From: a virus
DNA length: 41,223 nt
Reading direction: 5' to 3' (one strand)
Virus record (IMG/VR): IMGVR_UViG_3300046011_010535
Span: 1-41,223 of that record
Positions 27,665-35,588 of this stretch are shown here, one piece after another; position 1 is the first letter of the stretch; every line of letters starts with the position of its first letter. The notes under the pieces were generated by a model that saw only the letters and a program-made list of their open reading frames with translations, ran no database searches and was not told the origin of the DNA. A program made the translations under genes and the position numbers.

Positions 27665-30600
27665 ATGGCTTTTGACGTAAATAATTTTGAAAATTCAATA
27701 GTCTACACGGCTTATGCTCCGGGCAAATGGGAGAAGTATCAAGGTACTACTGAAAATCCTCAGAATCCGTATGCACTACTTCAAAGTGTTACACTAAATT
27801 CAGATTTAGGATTTGAAAATTATGCAAAAGATAAATTAGGAGAACAGCCTACATACTATAAAGATTTAATTCCTTATTTCTTTTTAAGATTTTCTTGTTT
27901 TGATGATTTATCTGAAATAAAAAATATGGATGTAAATTTTGAACAAATAAAGCTCCCTTTAAAGTATTTTACAACTGGGGAATTATTTGGCCTTTCCGTT
28001 ATTCTTGATAGTATAAAAAACGATAAATCGTTAGATAATCCAAAAAACTGGAATTTTTTTAATTCTTTTATAAATAATGGAACTATAAGCCAAACAAACG
28101 ATTTTAAACTAAACGCCGAAGGTGTTTTCTATAATACACTATACAAATATTTTAAAGAAGGATACTACCAGCTACAGCTAAAAAATGAACCTAATTTAGA
28201 ATATTCTAAAAAAGGAAGTATTTTAGTAGATAAAGATGGAAAAGATTATTATAGTAAAGGAGAAGGAGAAGCTCCAAATTATTTAGATGTTTTGGTGAAT
28301 AGTAGGCAAAAAGTAAAAAATAAAGCGGTAATAAAACTAAAAGCTACTAGAACATCTTACAACTCTAATGTTCAACCTCCACAACAAATTGTTTTAAAGA
28401 GAAACAATGAAGAGCTTTTATCTTGCCTAAGAATGGAGCAAGAAAAGATAAGCGATTTTGATCCTCCAAAAAATTATTTTATTTTTAATTTAACTTCTTT
28501 ATCAAATACTTCTCTTGATACAATTATAAATAACCTTTTAAAGCCAGCTGTATTATATTTTAATGTAGCTCATTATATTTTAAGAGCGGTATCAATAGAA
28601 TATAAATTTTTTGCAACTAATGCCAAAGAAGATGATATATTTTATTCTGATTCAGTGTCTGCTTCAAATCTTGAAAATTTATACTCAACAAAGAGCATTG
28701 GATTAAAAAACTTGATTAAAAAATATCCTTTATATCTAAAAGAGTTATTAATCAATTTATTAAATTTAGTTGATCCAACTGAAGTAGGGAACATTTGCGA
28801 TAAAATGCTTGATTATTTTGAGGAGAATAACTCTAATCTTAACGGCTTGTATTCAAGAACAGAATTTAAAGAACTTATGATAACTTTAAATGAAATGTGT
28901 TTTGAAACTTTTAAGAAAATAAATCCTAAATCTGAATTTAAAAGCAATGATGGCAAGATCACAAATGGAGCAATTCTGACCAAAACTTTATCTCCAGAGC
29001 AAATTATACATTCAAACGATCTAACTTTACAAAAAGTATATGTATATAGAGATCAAGAAAAGCCTTTAAATTATGATGATATAGTACAGAAAGAAAAATT
29101 ATACAAGATTCTTGAATTACCAAAAAATAGTCAAAATATTACCATAAATGAAAGTGTTGTATTAGAAGACAATATAGAAGTAAATAAAAAATATTATTAC
29201 TGCTTTTTATCTCAAAGAGAATATGATGTATATGAGGAATTTTCTGATTTAAAAATTCAAAAAATTAAGGTAAAAACAATACCGGAAGACAAAAAAGAAT
29301 TTGTTCAGCATTTTTCTTCTCCAACAAAAGTTCTAGAATTAGAAATGATATCGACAGATAATTCAACCTATTTGGATTATAGTTTCTTTATACCAGAGGA
29401 TAAACAAGCTATAAAGTATAAGACATCTTTCTTAAAAAAACTGAAGATATCTCCATCAGATGTTCAAAAAGCAAGCCAAGATCTAAAAGGTTTAAAAGAT
29501 GTTGTAAATAATAAATATGCTTTAAAGATAACTCCTAGTAAAGAAATTCAAGGTTTAGCCAAACTAATTAATGAAAATTCTAAACTTATTAAATTTTGGT
29601 CTAATACTTCTAAGCTAGTTGCTTCAAGTGATTACGCAACCGGGCAAACAATAAAATTAAGAATTACTTCTCCAAAAACAAAAAGAAAATTAGATATAAA
29701 TGTTCGCCATTTCTTAATTGATTATTTGAGTCTTGGCACGGATAGCAAAAAGCTAACATATGAAGAATTGGAGCTTGTAGTGGGAGAGAATAAGTTTTAT
29801 GAAGCAAATTCTTTTTCCAAGCCTGAAGTAAAATTGACTTTTGATTATCCAAGAAAAAATCAAGAAAATTTATTAAATTTTTTTTCAAAAACTGCACAGT
29901 ATAAAATACCTAATTATCGTGATAATCAGATAAATAATTTAATTTATTATGATCTTTCGAAAGTAAAAGCGTCTTTGTATTTTAACGATCCTAACAATCC
30001 TAAATTGAATGATTTTTTTCAGTCTTGGCAGGTAATTATTAATGGCTTTAATTCCTTAACAAGAAAAGAATTAATTAATTTTATTGATACAGAAGAATCA
30101 ACGAATAAAATATATTATTATCCTAGCGAGTATAGTGATATTAATCTCTACAATAAGATTACATTTCAGCAAAAATTTACTGATTCAGCAGGGTCTAATC
30201 CTTATAACGATTTAGAATTTGAAACAAATAACTTACAAGACGTTACTTATGAACTTGTAAAAACCAGTCCATCTAGTACGTTAAATAAAGGTGATACTAT
30301 TACTTTTAGTTTAAAAATTAATAATTATCCGGCCAATAGGATAAAGAAAATTAGTTGGCGAATTTTAGGAATTGATAACTCTAAACCAACAAATGATTTT
30401 TCTAAAACTTTTGGAGTGATACGAGTAGATAATCCAAAAAATCAAATATTATTGTCTTACAATATAGATCTTAAAGTAGATAAGGATTCATCTACAATAT
30501 CTACAACAAATAAAAAATATAAATTAGTAATTTACAAAAATAAAGATCTATTTCAACCAGCAGAAGAAATATATTTAACCAGCTCTGAATTTCAAGTTAT

Positions 30601-30706
30601 TGTGGTAACCCCGCCAACAAGTTCTAGAAGCAAAAAAGTTTCTAAGCGTAAATCGCGTCTTCGTGCTTCGCGGTCTAGAGCGTGGATGAGCAAGAGAACA
30701 AGATAA
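27665..30706 (+). CDS. Large virion protein with Ig-like C-terminal domain and basic tail
   Basis: 1013 residues. Most of the length is Lys/Asn-rich and unassigned. Residues of about 865-980 form a probable Ig-like beta-sandwich (TLNKGDTITFSLKINN, ISWRILG, KYKLVIYKNKDLF). The final 26 residues (988-1013) are extremely basic, with 13 Arg or Lys, no acidic residues and SR/RS dipeptides, in a style like a nucleic-acid-binding tail. Four of the eight arginine codons in the tail are CGN although AGA dominates everywhere else, and local GC is raised. VDKDGKDY occurs at about residues 188-195, as in the gene at 25615. GGAG lies 7 bases before ATG 27665. Role unknown; probably a peripheral baseplate or fibre-linked protein. 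Confidence 0.5.
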   Translation: MAFDVNNFENSIVYTAYAPGKWEKYQGTTENPQNPYALLQSVTLNSDLGFENYAKDKLGEQPTYYKDLIPYFFLRFSCFDDLSEIKNMDVNFEQIKLPLKYFTTGELFGLSVILDSIKNDKSLDNPKNWNFFNSFINNGTISQTNDFKLNAEGVFYNTLYKYFKEGYYQLQLKNEPNLEYSKKGSILVDKDGKDYYSKGEGEAPNYLDVLVNSRQKVKNKAVIKLKATRTSYNSNVQPPQQIVLKRNNEELLSCLRMEQEKISDFDPPKNYFIFNLTSLSNTSLDTIINNLLKPAVLYFNVAHYILRAVSIEYKFFATNAKEDDIFYSDSVSASNLENLYSTKSIGLKNLIKKYPLYLKELLINLLNLVDPTEVGNICDKMLDYFEENNSNLNGLYSRTEFKELMITLNEMCFETFKKINPKSEFKSNDGKITNGAILTKTLSPEQIIHSNDLTLQKVYVYRDQEKPLNYDDIVQKEKLYKILELPKNSQNITINESVVLEDNIEVNKKYYYCFLSQREYDVYEEFSDLKIQKIKVKTIPEDKKEFVQHFSSPTKVLELEMISTDNSTYLDYSFFIPEDKQAIKYKTSFLKKLKISPSDVQKASQDLKGLKDVVNNKYALKITPSKEIQGLAKLINENSKLIKFWSNTSKLVASSDYATGQTIKLRITSPKTKRKLDINVRHFLIDYLSLGTDSKKLTYEELELVVGENKFYEANSFSKPEVKLTFDYPRKNQENLLNFFSKTAQYKIPNYRDNQINNLIYYDLSKVKASLYFNDPNNPKLNDFFQSWQVIINGFNSLTRKELINFIDTEESTNKIYYYPSEYSDINLYNKITFQQKFTDSAGSNPYNDLEFETNNLQDVTYELVKTSPSSTLNKGDTITFSLKINNYPANRIKKISWRILGIDNSKPTNDFSKTFGVIRVDNPKNQILLSYNIDLKVDKDSSTISTTNKKYKLVIYKNKDLFQPAEEIYLTSSEFQVIVVTPPTSSRSKKVSKRKSRLRASRSRAWMSKRTR

Positions 30707-30708
30707 AG

Positions 30709-30736
30709 GTAAACAAAGAATGTTTACTTAAGTAAA
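30709..30736. repeat. Overlapping hairpin and perfect 14-bp palindrome
   Basis: GTAAACA at 30709-30715 pairs perfectly with TGTTTAC at 30721-30727 around a five-base loop, and TTTACTTAAGTAAA at 30723-30736 is a perfect palindrome. The two share 30723-30727, so they are mutually exclusive as RNA hairpins. They begin three bases after the stop of the 1013-residue gene. No U-tract follows, so this is not a standard terminator; it could be an operator or an mRNA-processing or protective structure. Confidence 0.5.
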
Positions 30737-30750
30737 AAATAAATTGATAG

Positions 30751-30761
30751 ACTATTTAATA
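30751..30761 (+). promoter_or_regulatory. Candidate phage promoter box (TATTTA type)
   Basis: ACTATTTAATA, with TATTTA starting 27 bases before ATG 30780 and continuing AAAG as in the copy at 20885-20896. It is in the largest intergenic gap of the structural region (73 bases), just after a palindrome. The AAGGAG ribosome site at 30767-30772 would be close to the 5' end of the transcript if spacing follows T4 late promoters. Confidence 0.42.
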
Positions 30762-30779
30762 AAGATAAGGAGTTAAAAA

Positions 30780-31793
30780 ATGGCATTTTTAGATAATTCT
30801 GGCGACATTATATTAGACGCAGTTTTAACAGAACTTGGGCGCAGAAGATTGGCGCAAGGAAATGGTTCTTTTAGAGTTGCAAAATTTGCAGTTGCCGATG
30901 AGGAGATTGATTATAGATTATTTGATTTAGGAAACGTTAGCGGATCTGCTTATTATGATTTATATATAAGTATAACTCCTATTTTGGAACCGACAACAAA
31001 TTCAAATACTGGATTACAATATAAGTTAAAAACATACGCAAATCCAAACCTACTCTATCTTCCAACATTAAAGCTAAATCAAAGTGATTTTATAGATTCT
31101 GTAACCAAATCTCAACTAAATGATAATCTAAATGCTTTCGTTGTACTGGTAAATGACACAGCCATCTCAAATGTTGGAAATGGAATTACGACTATAAAAG
31201 GTCTAATAGATGGTAGAAGAAACATTTCTACAGGCACTGGAGCCGCTGCCGGAGGAACGAGAGCCGTATCAAGAAACATTAGAGTCTCTCAGGGGTTTGA
31301 CTCGCTAGATACATTAGTTCAAAAGGAATTGGCAGACTTAGAAGAGAACGAATTTGATATTTATGCTAATAGATTATTTGTAGAAGTAATAGATTCAAAC
31401 GGAGTTTTTTCTTCTTCGCCAATTGTAACCTCAACCGCATTTGATAGAAACCAAGCTTATAATTTATATTCAGTCGATACTACAAATAATCCTAATTTTT
31501 TCAAAGTAGTAAACGTCTTTAACAATGGAGCTACGGTCTCTAAGCCAGCTACTTCTTTAAATGCTACATATATTTCTCAAGTAGGAAGAGACTTATCTTT
31601 CAGTTTGAGAATATCAGATTTCTTAGCTGCAAACCCAGCTTATTACTTTGATAGATATGGTCAGACTAATGCTTCCCTACCGATAAGCGGTTTAACAGTT
31701 GCTGCAAAATATATAAATACAACAATAAGAGTAAATGGGGCAAACATAGGCCACACGATAGACATTCCAGTTGTATTAGCCTATCAGCCATAA
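30780..31793 (+). CDS. Virion protein with VLTxxGRxxL N-terminal module
   Basis: 337 residues. The N-terminal 45 residues (GDIILDAVLTELGRRRLAQG, then FAVADEEIDYRLFD) are the better-conserved copy of the module also found at 25615. The rest is Ser/Asn/Thr-rich and apparently beta-structured, with a glycine/alanine linker (GTGAAAGGTRA, about 156-166) in the middle and a beta-rich end (TTIRVNGANIGHTIDIPVVL). A strong AAGGAG site and a dedicated upstream gap with a promoter-like box suggest high, separately controlled expression, as for an abundant structural protein. Function unknown; tail-fibre attachment or decoration are possibilities. Confidence 0.55.
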   Translation: MAFLDNSGDIILDAVLTELGRRRLAQGNGSFRVAKFAVADEEIDYRLFDLGNVSGSAYYDLYISITPILEPTTNSNTGLQYKLKTYANPNLLYLPTLKLNQSDFIDSVTKSQLNDNLNAFVVLVNDTAISNVGNGITTIKGLIDGRRNISTGTGAAAGGTRAVSRNIRVSQGFDSLDTLVQKELADLEENEFDIYANRLFVEVIDSNGVFSSSPIVTSTAFDRNQAYNLYSVDTTNNPNFFKVVNVFNNGATVSKPATSLNATYISQVGRDLSFSLRISDFLAANPAYYFDRYGQTNASLPISGLTVAAKYINTTIRVNGANIGHTIDIPVVLAYQP

Positions 31794-31805
31794 TGGAGTA
31801 AAATA

Positions 31806-32807
31806 ATGAGTTATAAATTTTTTAATGAGAACGATATTCAATCAGCTAAAGAAGTTTTGTCAGAATTTATTCCTATAACTGGAACAATTGTTTCTGGAAC
31901 TTATGGAACATGGCCAAATGATACAAACATAAAAAAATTTCCTGCTGGAACTTTTCAATCGGTTTATGATTATCCTTATTTAAGCTCATCAGCTAATCAT
32001 ATTTTTGATATTGCTGTTGGAGTTAAAAGCGGTAGCTATACTGTATATGAAGAAGTACTTTCTAAATTTGGAATGTATAATTTAATGGCCCAAACTTTAT
32101 TAGGGTTTGATGTAACTGGAAATCTTAAAAACTTTACTGTTAACACATCTTCTACTGTTATTAGTAGCGCAATTTTTATTCCTCTATCAAGGCTTCTTAC
32201 AAAAGATGAAGTTAAAGCTAACGGAACTTTTAGCTTAACTTTAGGAACTTCATCATTTACTACGCCGCTAGCTGGAACAAGAACTCTAACAGACACTGGT
32301 GTATCAACTAACACAATTTATGCAGATTCCCCAGCTGGAGAATATTATTACTTAACATCTGGCAGTACGACATACGGAACTTTGTTTTATCAAGCAGGAA
32401 TTGTCGTGCTCAATGCTGATACCATTAATACTACAGACTGGATATCTTCGAGCTCAGGAACTGGATCAACAAATCTTGGATTTACATATGCTTCTGTTGA
32501 CCAAATTTGTGATTCGTTCAGAAGATTGGTTGTTAATTTACAATTTAATAATAATACTCAACTATACTCTACGGTTTATAATTGTAGAATAGATGCTAAC
32601 GAATTCAACTTCAGCTCCAATCCTACTTATTTAAGTGGAAGCAAAATTAGAGTTAAGAATACTCCAACTGATAAAAATTATTCATATATAACGACCGTTG
32701 GGCTGTATTCAGATACAGATGAATTGTTGGCTACTGCAAAATTAAGTGAACCTCTAAGAAATACTGATGCTGTTAATTATACATTATCTGTTAGATTAGA
32801 TTATTAA
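31806..32807 (+). CDS. Virion protein with conserved C-terminal LYxxxxELLAxAKLxxPL module
   Basis: 333 residues, Ser/Thr/Gly-rich and beta-structured. The C-terminal 100 residues contain YNCRIDANEFNFSSNPTYLS and later VGLYSDTDELLATAKLSEPL, ending NYTLSVRLDY. Both blocks recur in the next protein, and similar NEFNxSxNP / KLxxPL sequences are known from structural proteins of large T4-like phages. GGAG lies about 8 bases before ATG 31806. The pair probably arose by duplication of a fibre or baseplate-appendage protein. Exact role unknown. Confidence 0.55.
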   Translation: MSYKFFNENDIQSAKEVLSEFIPITGTIVSGTYGTWPNDTNIKKFPAGTFQSVYDYPYLSSSANHIFDIAVGVKSGSYTVYEEVLSKFGMYNLMAQTLLGFDVTGNLKNFTVNTSSTVISSAIFIPLSRLLTKDEVKANGTFSLTLGTSSFTTPLAGTRTLTDTGVSTNTIYADSPAGEYYYLTSGSTTYGTLFYQAGIVVLNADTINTTDWISSSSGTGSTNLGFTYASVDQICDSFRRLVVNLQFNNNTQLYSTVYNCRIDANEFNFSSNPTYLSGSKIRVKNTPTDKNYSYITTVGLYSDTDELLATAKLSEPLRNTDAVNYTLSVRLDY

Positions 32808-32808
32808 A

Positions 32809-34107
32809 ATGAAAAAATTTGAAAAAAATGATTTATTCTATAACACAATAGTAGGTAATCCATCGTATAAAATTGTTTTATACAATGGCAATTTAACAGT
32901 TAATGATCAGATAAGTGAAGGAAATAGACTAAGCTCCTCTGTAACCTTTTTAGAAAACAACTTTAATTATACTTGCTCTGTTACAGAAGAATTTACAAAA
33001 AGTAATGTATTTTTAGATTATGAATTTTCTGGCACTCTTTCATACAATCCAACAATAAAAAGGAATTATATAAGAAAAGCTGGAAACACTTTTGACTATT
33101 TATATACAGAATATTTAACTCTTAAAAAAATTTTAGCACTAAGAAATGTATTTCCAAAATATAATTTAGAAAATACCAACTTAAAGATAAGCGAGTACTT
33201 AGAGGATGATGGAGTCCCTCAGTATAAATCTAAAGTTTTTTTAAATCCTCTATCTGCAAATAACTACCAATACTACATTAGACCTAAAAAAGATATAAAT
33301 TTAATAGAAATTCCACAAGCATTTTATGGAAATAAAATACAACCAGGAACTTTAAATTTAAAAATTTATGTAACTGGAACTCTTGTAGCTGAAGCATCTG
33401 ATAAATATAAAGATACAAAAATAATCCAAACTTCTTCATCGTTTAATCCTTCTCTTATTAATGCAGAAATAGGATCAATTCTTTACGATGAGGGAATAAT
33501 AATATTAACAGGAAGTGCTCAACTAGCTTCAGTTAGTGAAAGATATATACAGCCAGTATCTTCCTCTGCTTTCAATGTAAATTTTTCTAACGCTCCAATG
33601 TCCGATAACTTAAGATGGGTTCATTTTGGTTCTCATAAAGTTACAACAACTAATGCCTTATTTAATACCCCTATTGTTTCTGCTTCATTTGAAATAAATT
33701 TTCAAGGATCAAATCAAGTTAATACTCTTACAATGTTTTGTACTGCTGATAAAAACGATTTTACTTGGAGCAACAACAGAACTTTTATCAGCGGAGGCCA
33801 ATCAGATAAGTTGTTGCTAGGACAAACTTCTTCTATAACTGTTAATGGTACAACTCATACTGCTTCTTCAAATGCTTTATTTATTCCATCTGACGGAAAA
33901 TATTATGAGAATGATAAAATTGTTGTTAAGAATGCTATTTCCAGTTCTTTTTCTAACTATGAATCAAAATATAATCCACAAGTTTATATAAGTGAAATAG
34001 CCATCTATAATGAAGAAGGAGAAATGATAGGAATAGCAAAATTAGCAAACCCTCTTCGAAAGACAAAGGATACTGACTATACAATTAAATTAAAATTAGA
34101 TATTTAA
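32809..34107 (+). CDS. Virion protein, C-terminal paralogue of the preceding gene product
   Basis: 432 residues. The C-terminus repeats the module of the preceding protein: FCTADKNDFTWSNNRTFIS, then IAIYNEEGEMIGIAKLANPL and DTDYTIKLKLDI. The N-terminal 250 residues are different (Asn/Tyr-rich, with GNKIQPGTLNLKIYV at about 170 and a region of beta character). It starts one base after the previous stop with no clear ribosome site, so it probably depends on coupling to the upstream gene. It is the last gene of the virion block; the next gene begins the DNA-metabolism cassette. Likely a fibre or appendage protein. Confidence 0.55.
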   Translation: MKKFEKNDLFYNTIVGNPSYKIVLYNGNLTVNDQISEGNRLSSSVTFLENNFNYTCSVTEEFTKSNVFLDYEFSGTLSYNPTIKRNYIRKAGNTFDYLYTEYLTLKKILALRNVFPKYNLENTNLKISEYLEDDGVPQYKSKVFLNPLSANNYQYYIRPKKDINLIEIPQAFYGNKIQPGTLNLKIYVTGTLVAEASDKYKDTKIIQTSSSFNPSLINAEIGSILYDEGIIILTGSAQLASVSERYIQPVSSSAFNVNFSNAPMSDNLRWVHFGSHKVTTTNALFNTPIVSASFEINFQGSNQVNTLTMFCTADKNDFTWSNNRTFISGGQSDKLLLGQTSSITVNGTTHTASSNALFIPSDGKYYENDKIVVKNAISSSFSNYESKYNPQVYISEIAIYNEEGEMIGIAKLANPLRKTKDTDYTIKLKLDI

Positions 34108-34112
34108 TTGTA

Positions 34113-34140
34113 TTAAGACTTTTTTAATTAATGGTACAAT
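34113..34140 (+). promoter_or_regulatory. Candidate extended -10 promoter for the resolvase-primase-nuclease cassette
   Basis: TGGTACAAT (34132-34140) fits an extended -10 element (TGn plus TACAAT, one mismatch to TATAAT). A weak -35, TTAAGA at 34113-34118, sits 16 bases upstream. The start point would fall at about 34147, on the ATG of the resolvase gene itself. This is the only gap in the window that lacks a TATTTA box at the usual position, which fits a different, host-sigma class of promoter for a replication/recombination operon. Confidence 0.4.
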
Positions 34141-34146
34141 TATATT

Positions 34147-34671
34147 ATGATTTTAGGCATTGACGTATCAACAACAACTACAGCATTTACGATTTTAGAC
34201 GAAGAGGGTAAAATAGTCTCTTGCGAAGCTGTTCGTCTTGAAAAGGTAAAAGATTTATTCGTAAAATCTGCAAATATTAAGAAGTATGTTGAAGAGCTCG
34301 ATAAAAAATATAATATTAAAGCAGTATACATAGAAGAACCTTTGATGTCTTTCTCAAAGGGGATGTCCTCTGCAAAAACTATTTCAACCCTTATGAGATT
34401 TAATGGTATTGTTTCATGGATTTGTTATGATATAATAGGTCTTATACCTCAATTTATCTCGGCAGCAACAGCAAGAAAATCATATGGTGTTAAAATTGAG
34501 AAGGGAAGAAAAGCAAAAGAAGTCGTATTTGAGCGAGTACTTGACAAAGAACCTGATTTTAAGGTAGAATTGACCGCCCACGGAAATCCAGCCCCAGGAT
34601 CTATGGATAGAAGTGACAGTTTTATTATTGCCAAAGCAGGTTATTTACAATGGAGATCTCTGAAAAGCTAA
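34147..34671 (+). CDS. RuvC-fold Holliday-junction resolvase / endonuclease
   Basis: 174 residues, the normal size for RuvC (about 170). The acidic RNase H-fold tetrad is visible: D6 in LGIDVSTTTTAF, E63 in VYIEEP, and D154 and D157 in MDRSDSF near the end. RuvC-type enzymes cut four-way DNA junctions symmetrically; in phages this resolves recombination and replication intermediates before packaging, the job done by the unrelated gp49 in T4. No Shine-Dalgarno sequence is found before ATG 34147, and the predicted transcript start coincides with it. The gene ends overlapping the primase gene by 22 bases, and a recombination nuclease follows, consistent with one DNA-processing operon. Confidence 0.8.
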   Translation: MILGIDVSTTTTAFTILDEEGKIVSCEAVRLEKVKDLFVKSANIKKYVEELDKKYNIKAVYIEEPLMSFSKGMSSAKTISTLMRFNGIVSWICYDIIGLIPQFISAATARKSYGVKIEKGRKAKEVVFERVLDKEPDFKVELTAHGNPAPGSMDRSDSFIIAKAGYLQWRSLKS

Positions 34672-35588
34672 ATATTATAAGCTCTTTTCTTGGCGAATAT
34701 CATAAAGTTGGAAATGAATATATTTACCATTGTCCATTTTGTGATCACAGAAAAAAGAAATTATCAATAAATTTTGAAAAAGGAAAATTCAAGTGTTGGG
34801 TATGCGATTCTCGCGGCAACCTAAGAAAGCTTGTGAGGAAGAAAGCCACGTTTGAATTGTTCCAGAAATGGAAACAGATAGACGGAGAAGTTGATTTAAA
34901 TACAAATCTTGATGATTTGTTCTCAGAAACAGAACAGGCAACAGAAGAAATAGTTTCTTTGCCAGACGGTTTTACAACACTAACTTCTATTTCTAATCCA
35001 ATATCTTTTAAAAAATATTCTAATTACCTGAAAAAGAGAGGAATAACTCCTCAAGACACTCTTTATTGGAAGATCGGATTCTGCTCAGAAGGAGAATACA
35101 AAGATCGTGTGATTATCCCTTCTTTTAATACAGAAGGAGACTTAAATTTCTTTGTGGGAAGAACTGTTGTTGGTGATAAATTCAGCAAATTCAAACAGCC
35201 ACAAGTCTCTAAGGATATTATATTTAATGAGCTATATATTGATTTTGATAGCGACATTGTACTTGTGGAAGGAATATTTGATGCAATTAAAGCCGGAAAT
35301 AATGCGATCCCATTACTTGGCTCGACTTTAAGAGAAGAGAGTAAATTATTTCAAAAAATAGTCAGTTATGATTCTACTGTTTATACAGCACTGGATCCAG
35401 ATGCAAGTAAAAAAGAAAATGATATTATAAGAAAGTTAATAAACTACGATATTGAAGTTTATAAGGTAGATATCCTGCCATATAAAGATGCTGGTGTAAT
35501 GACGAAAGAAGAATTTCAGAAAAGAAAATCTTGTGCCAGATTAATGAATTACGATACAATACTACAACAAGAATTAGGAGCAATATGA
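34650..35588 (+). CDS. DNA primase (DnaG/T4 gp61-type)
   Basis: 312 residues (T4 gp61 has 342). An N-terminal CHC2-like zinc ribbon uses C28/C31 (CPFC) and C49/C52 (CWVC). A Toprim domain follows, with catalytic E207 in LVEGIFDAIKAG and the DxD pair D249/D251 in ALDPDA. Between them is the primase core, with DRVIIPSFNTEGDLNFFVGR (about 150-170), a stretch typical of DnaG-type proteins. It would synthesise RNA primers for lagging-strand replication together with a helicase encoded elsewhere. It starts inside the end of the resolvase gene (22-base overlap) and its TGA overlaps the ATG of the Mre11-Rad50 gene. Confidence 0.85.
   Translation: MEISEKLNIISSFLGEYHKVGNEYIYHCPFCDHRKKKLSINFEKGKFKCWVCDSRGNLRKLVRKKATFELFQKWKQIDGEVDLNTNLDDLFSETEQATEEIVSLPDGFTTLTSISNPISFKKYSNYLKKRGITPQDTLYWKIGFCSEGEYKDRVIIPSFNTEGDLNFFVGRTVVGDKFSKFKQPQVSKDIIFNELYIDFDSDIVLVEGIFDAIKAGNNAIPLLGSTLREESKLFQKIVSYDSTVYTALDPDASKKENDIIRKLINYDIEVYKVDILPYKDAGVMTKEEFQKRKSCARLMNYDTILQQELGAI

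Noticed and set aside
35531-35584. Earlier ATG for the Mre11-Rad50 fusion
   Set aside because: It lies inside the primase gene without a ribosome site; ATG 35585 has GGAG upstream, forms the usual ATGA overlap and begins with the normal Mre11 N-terminus (MKISHLGDIH).
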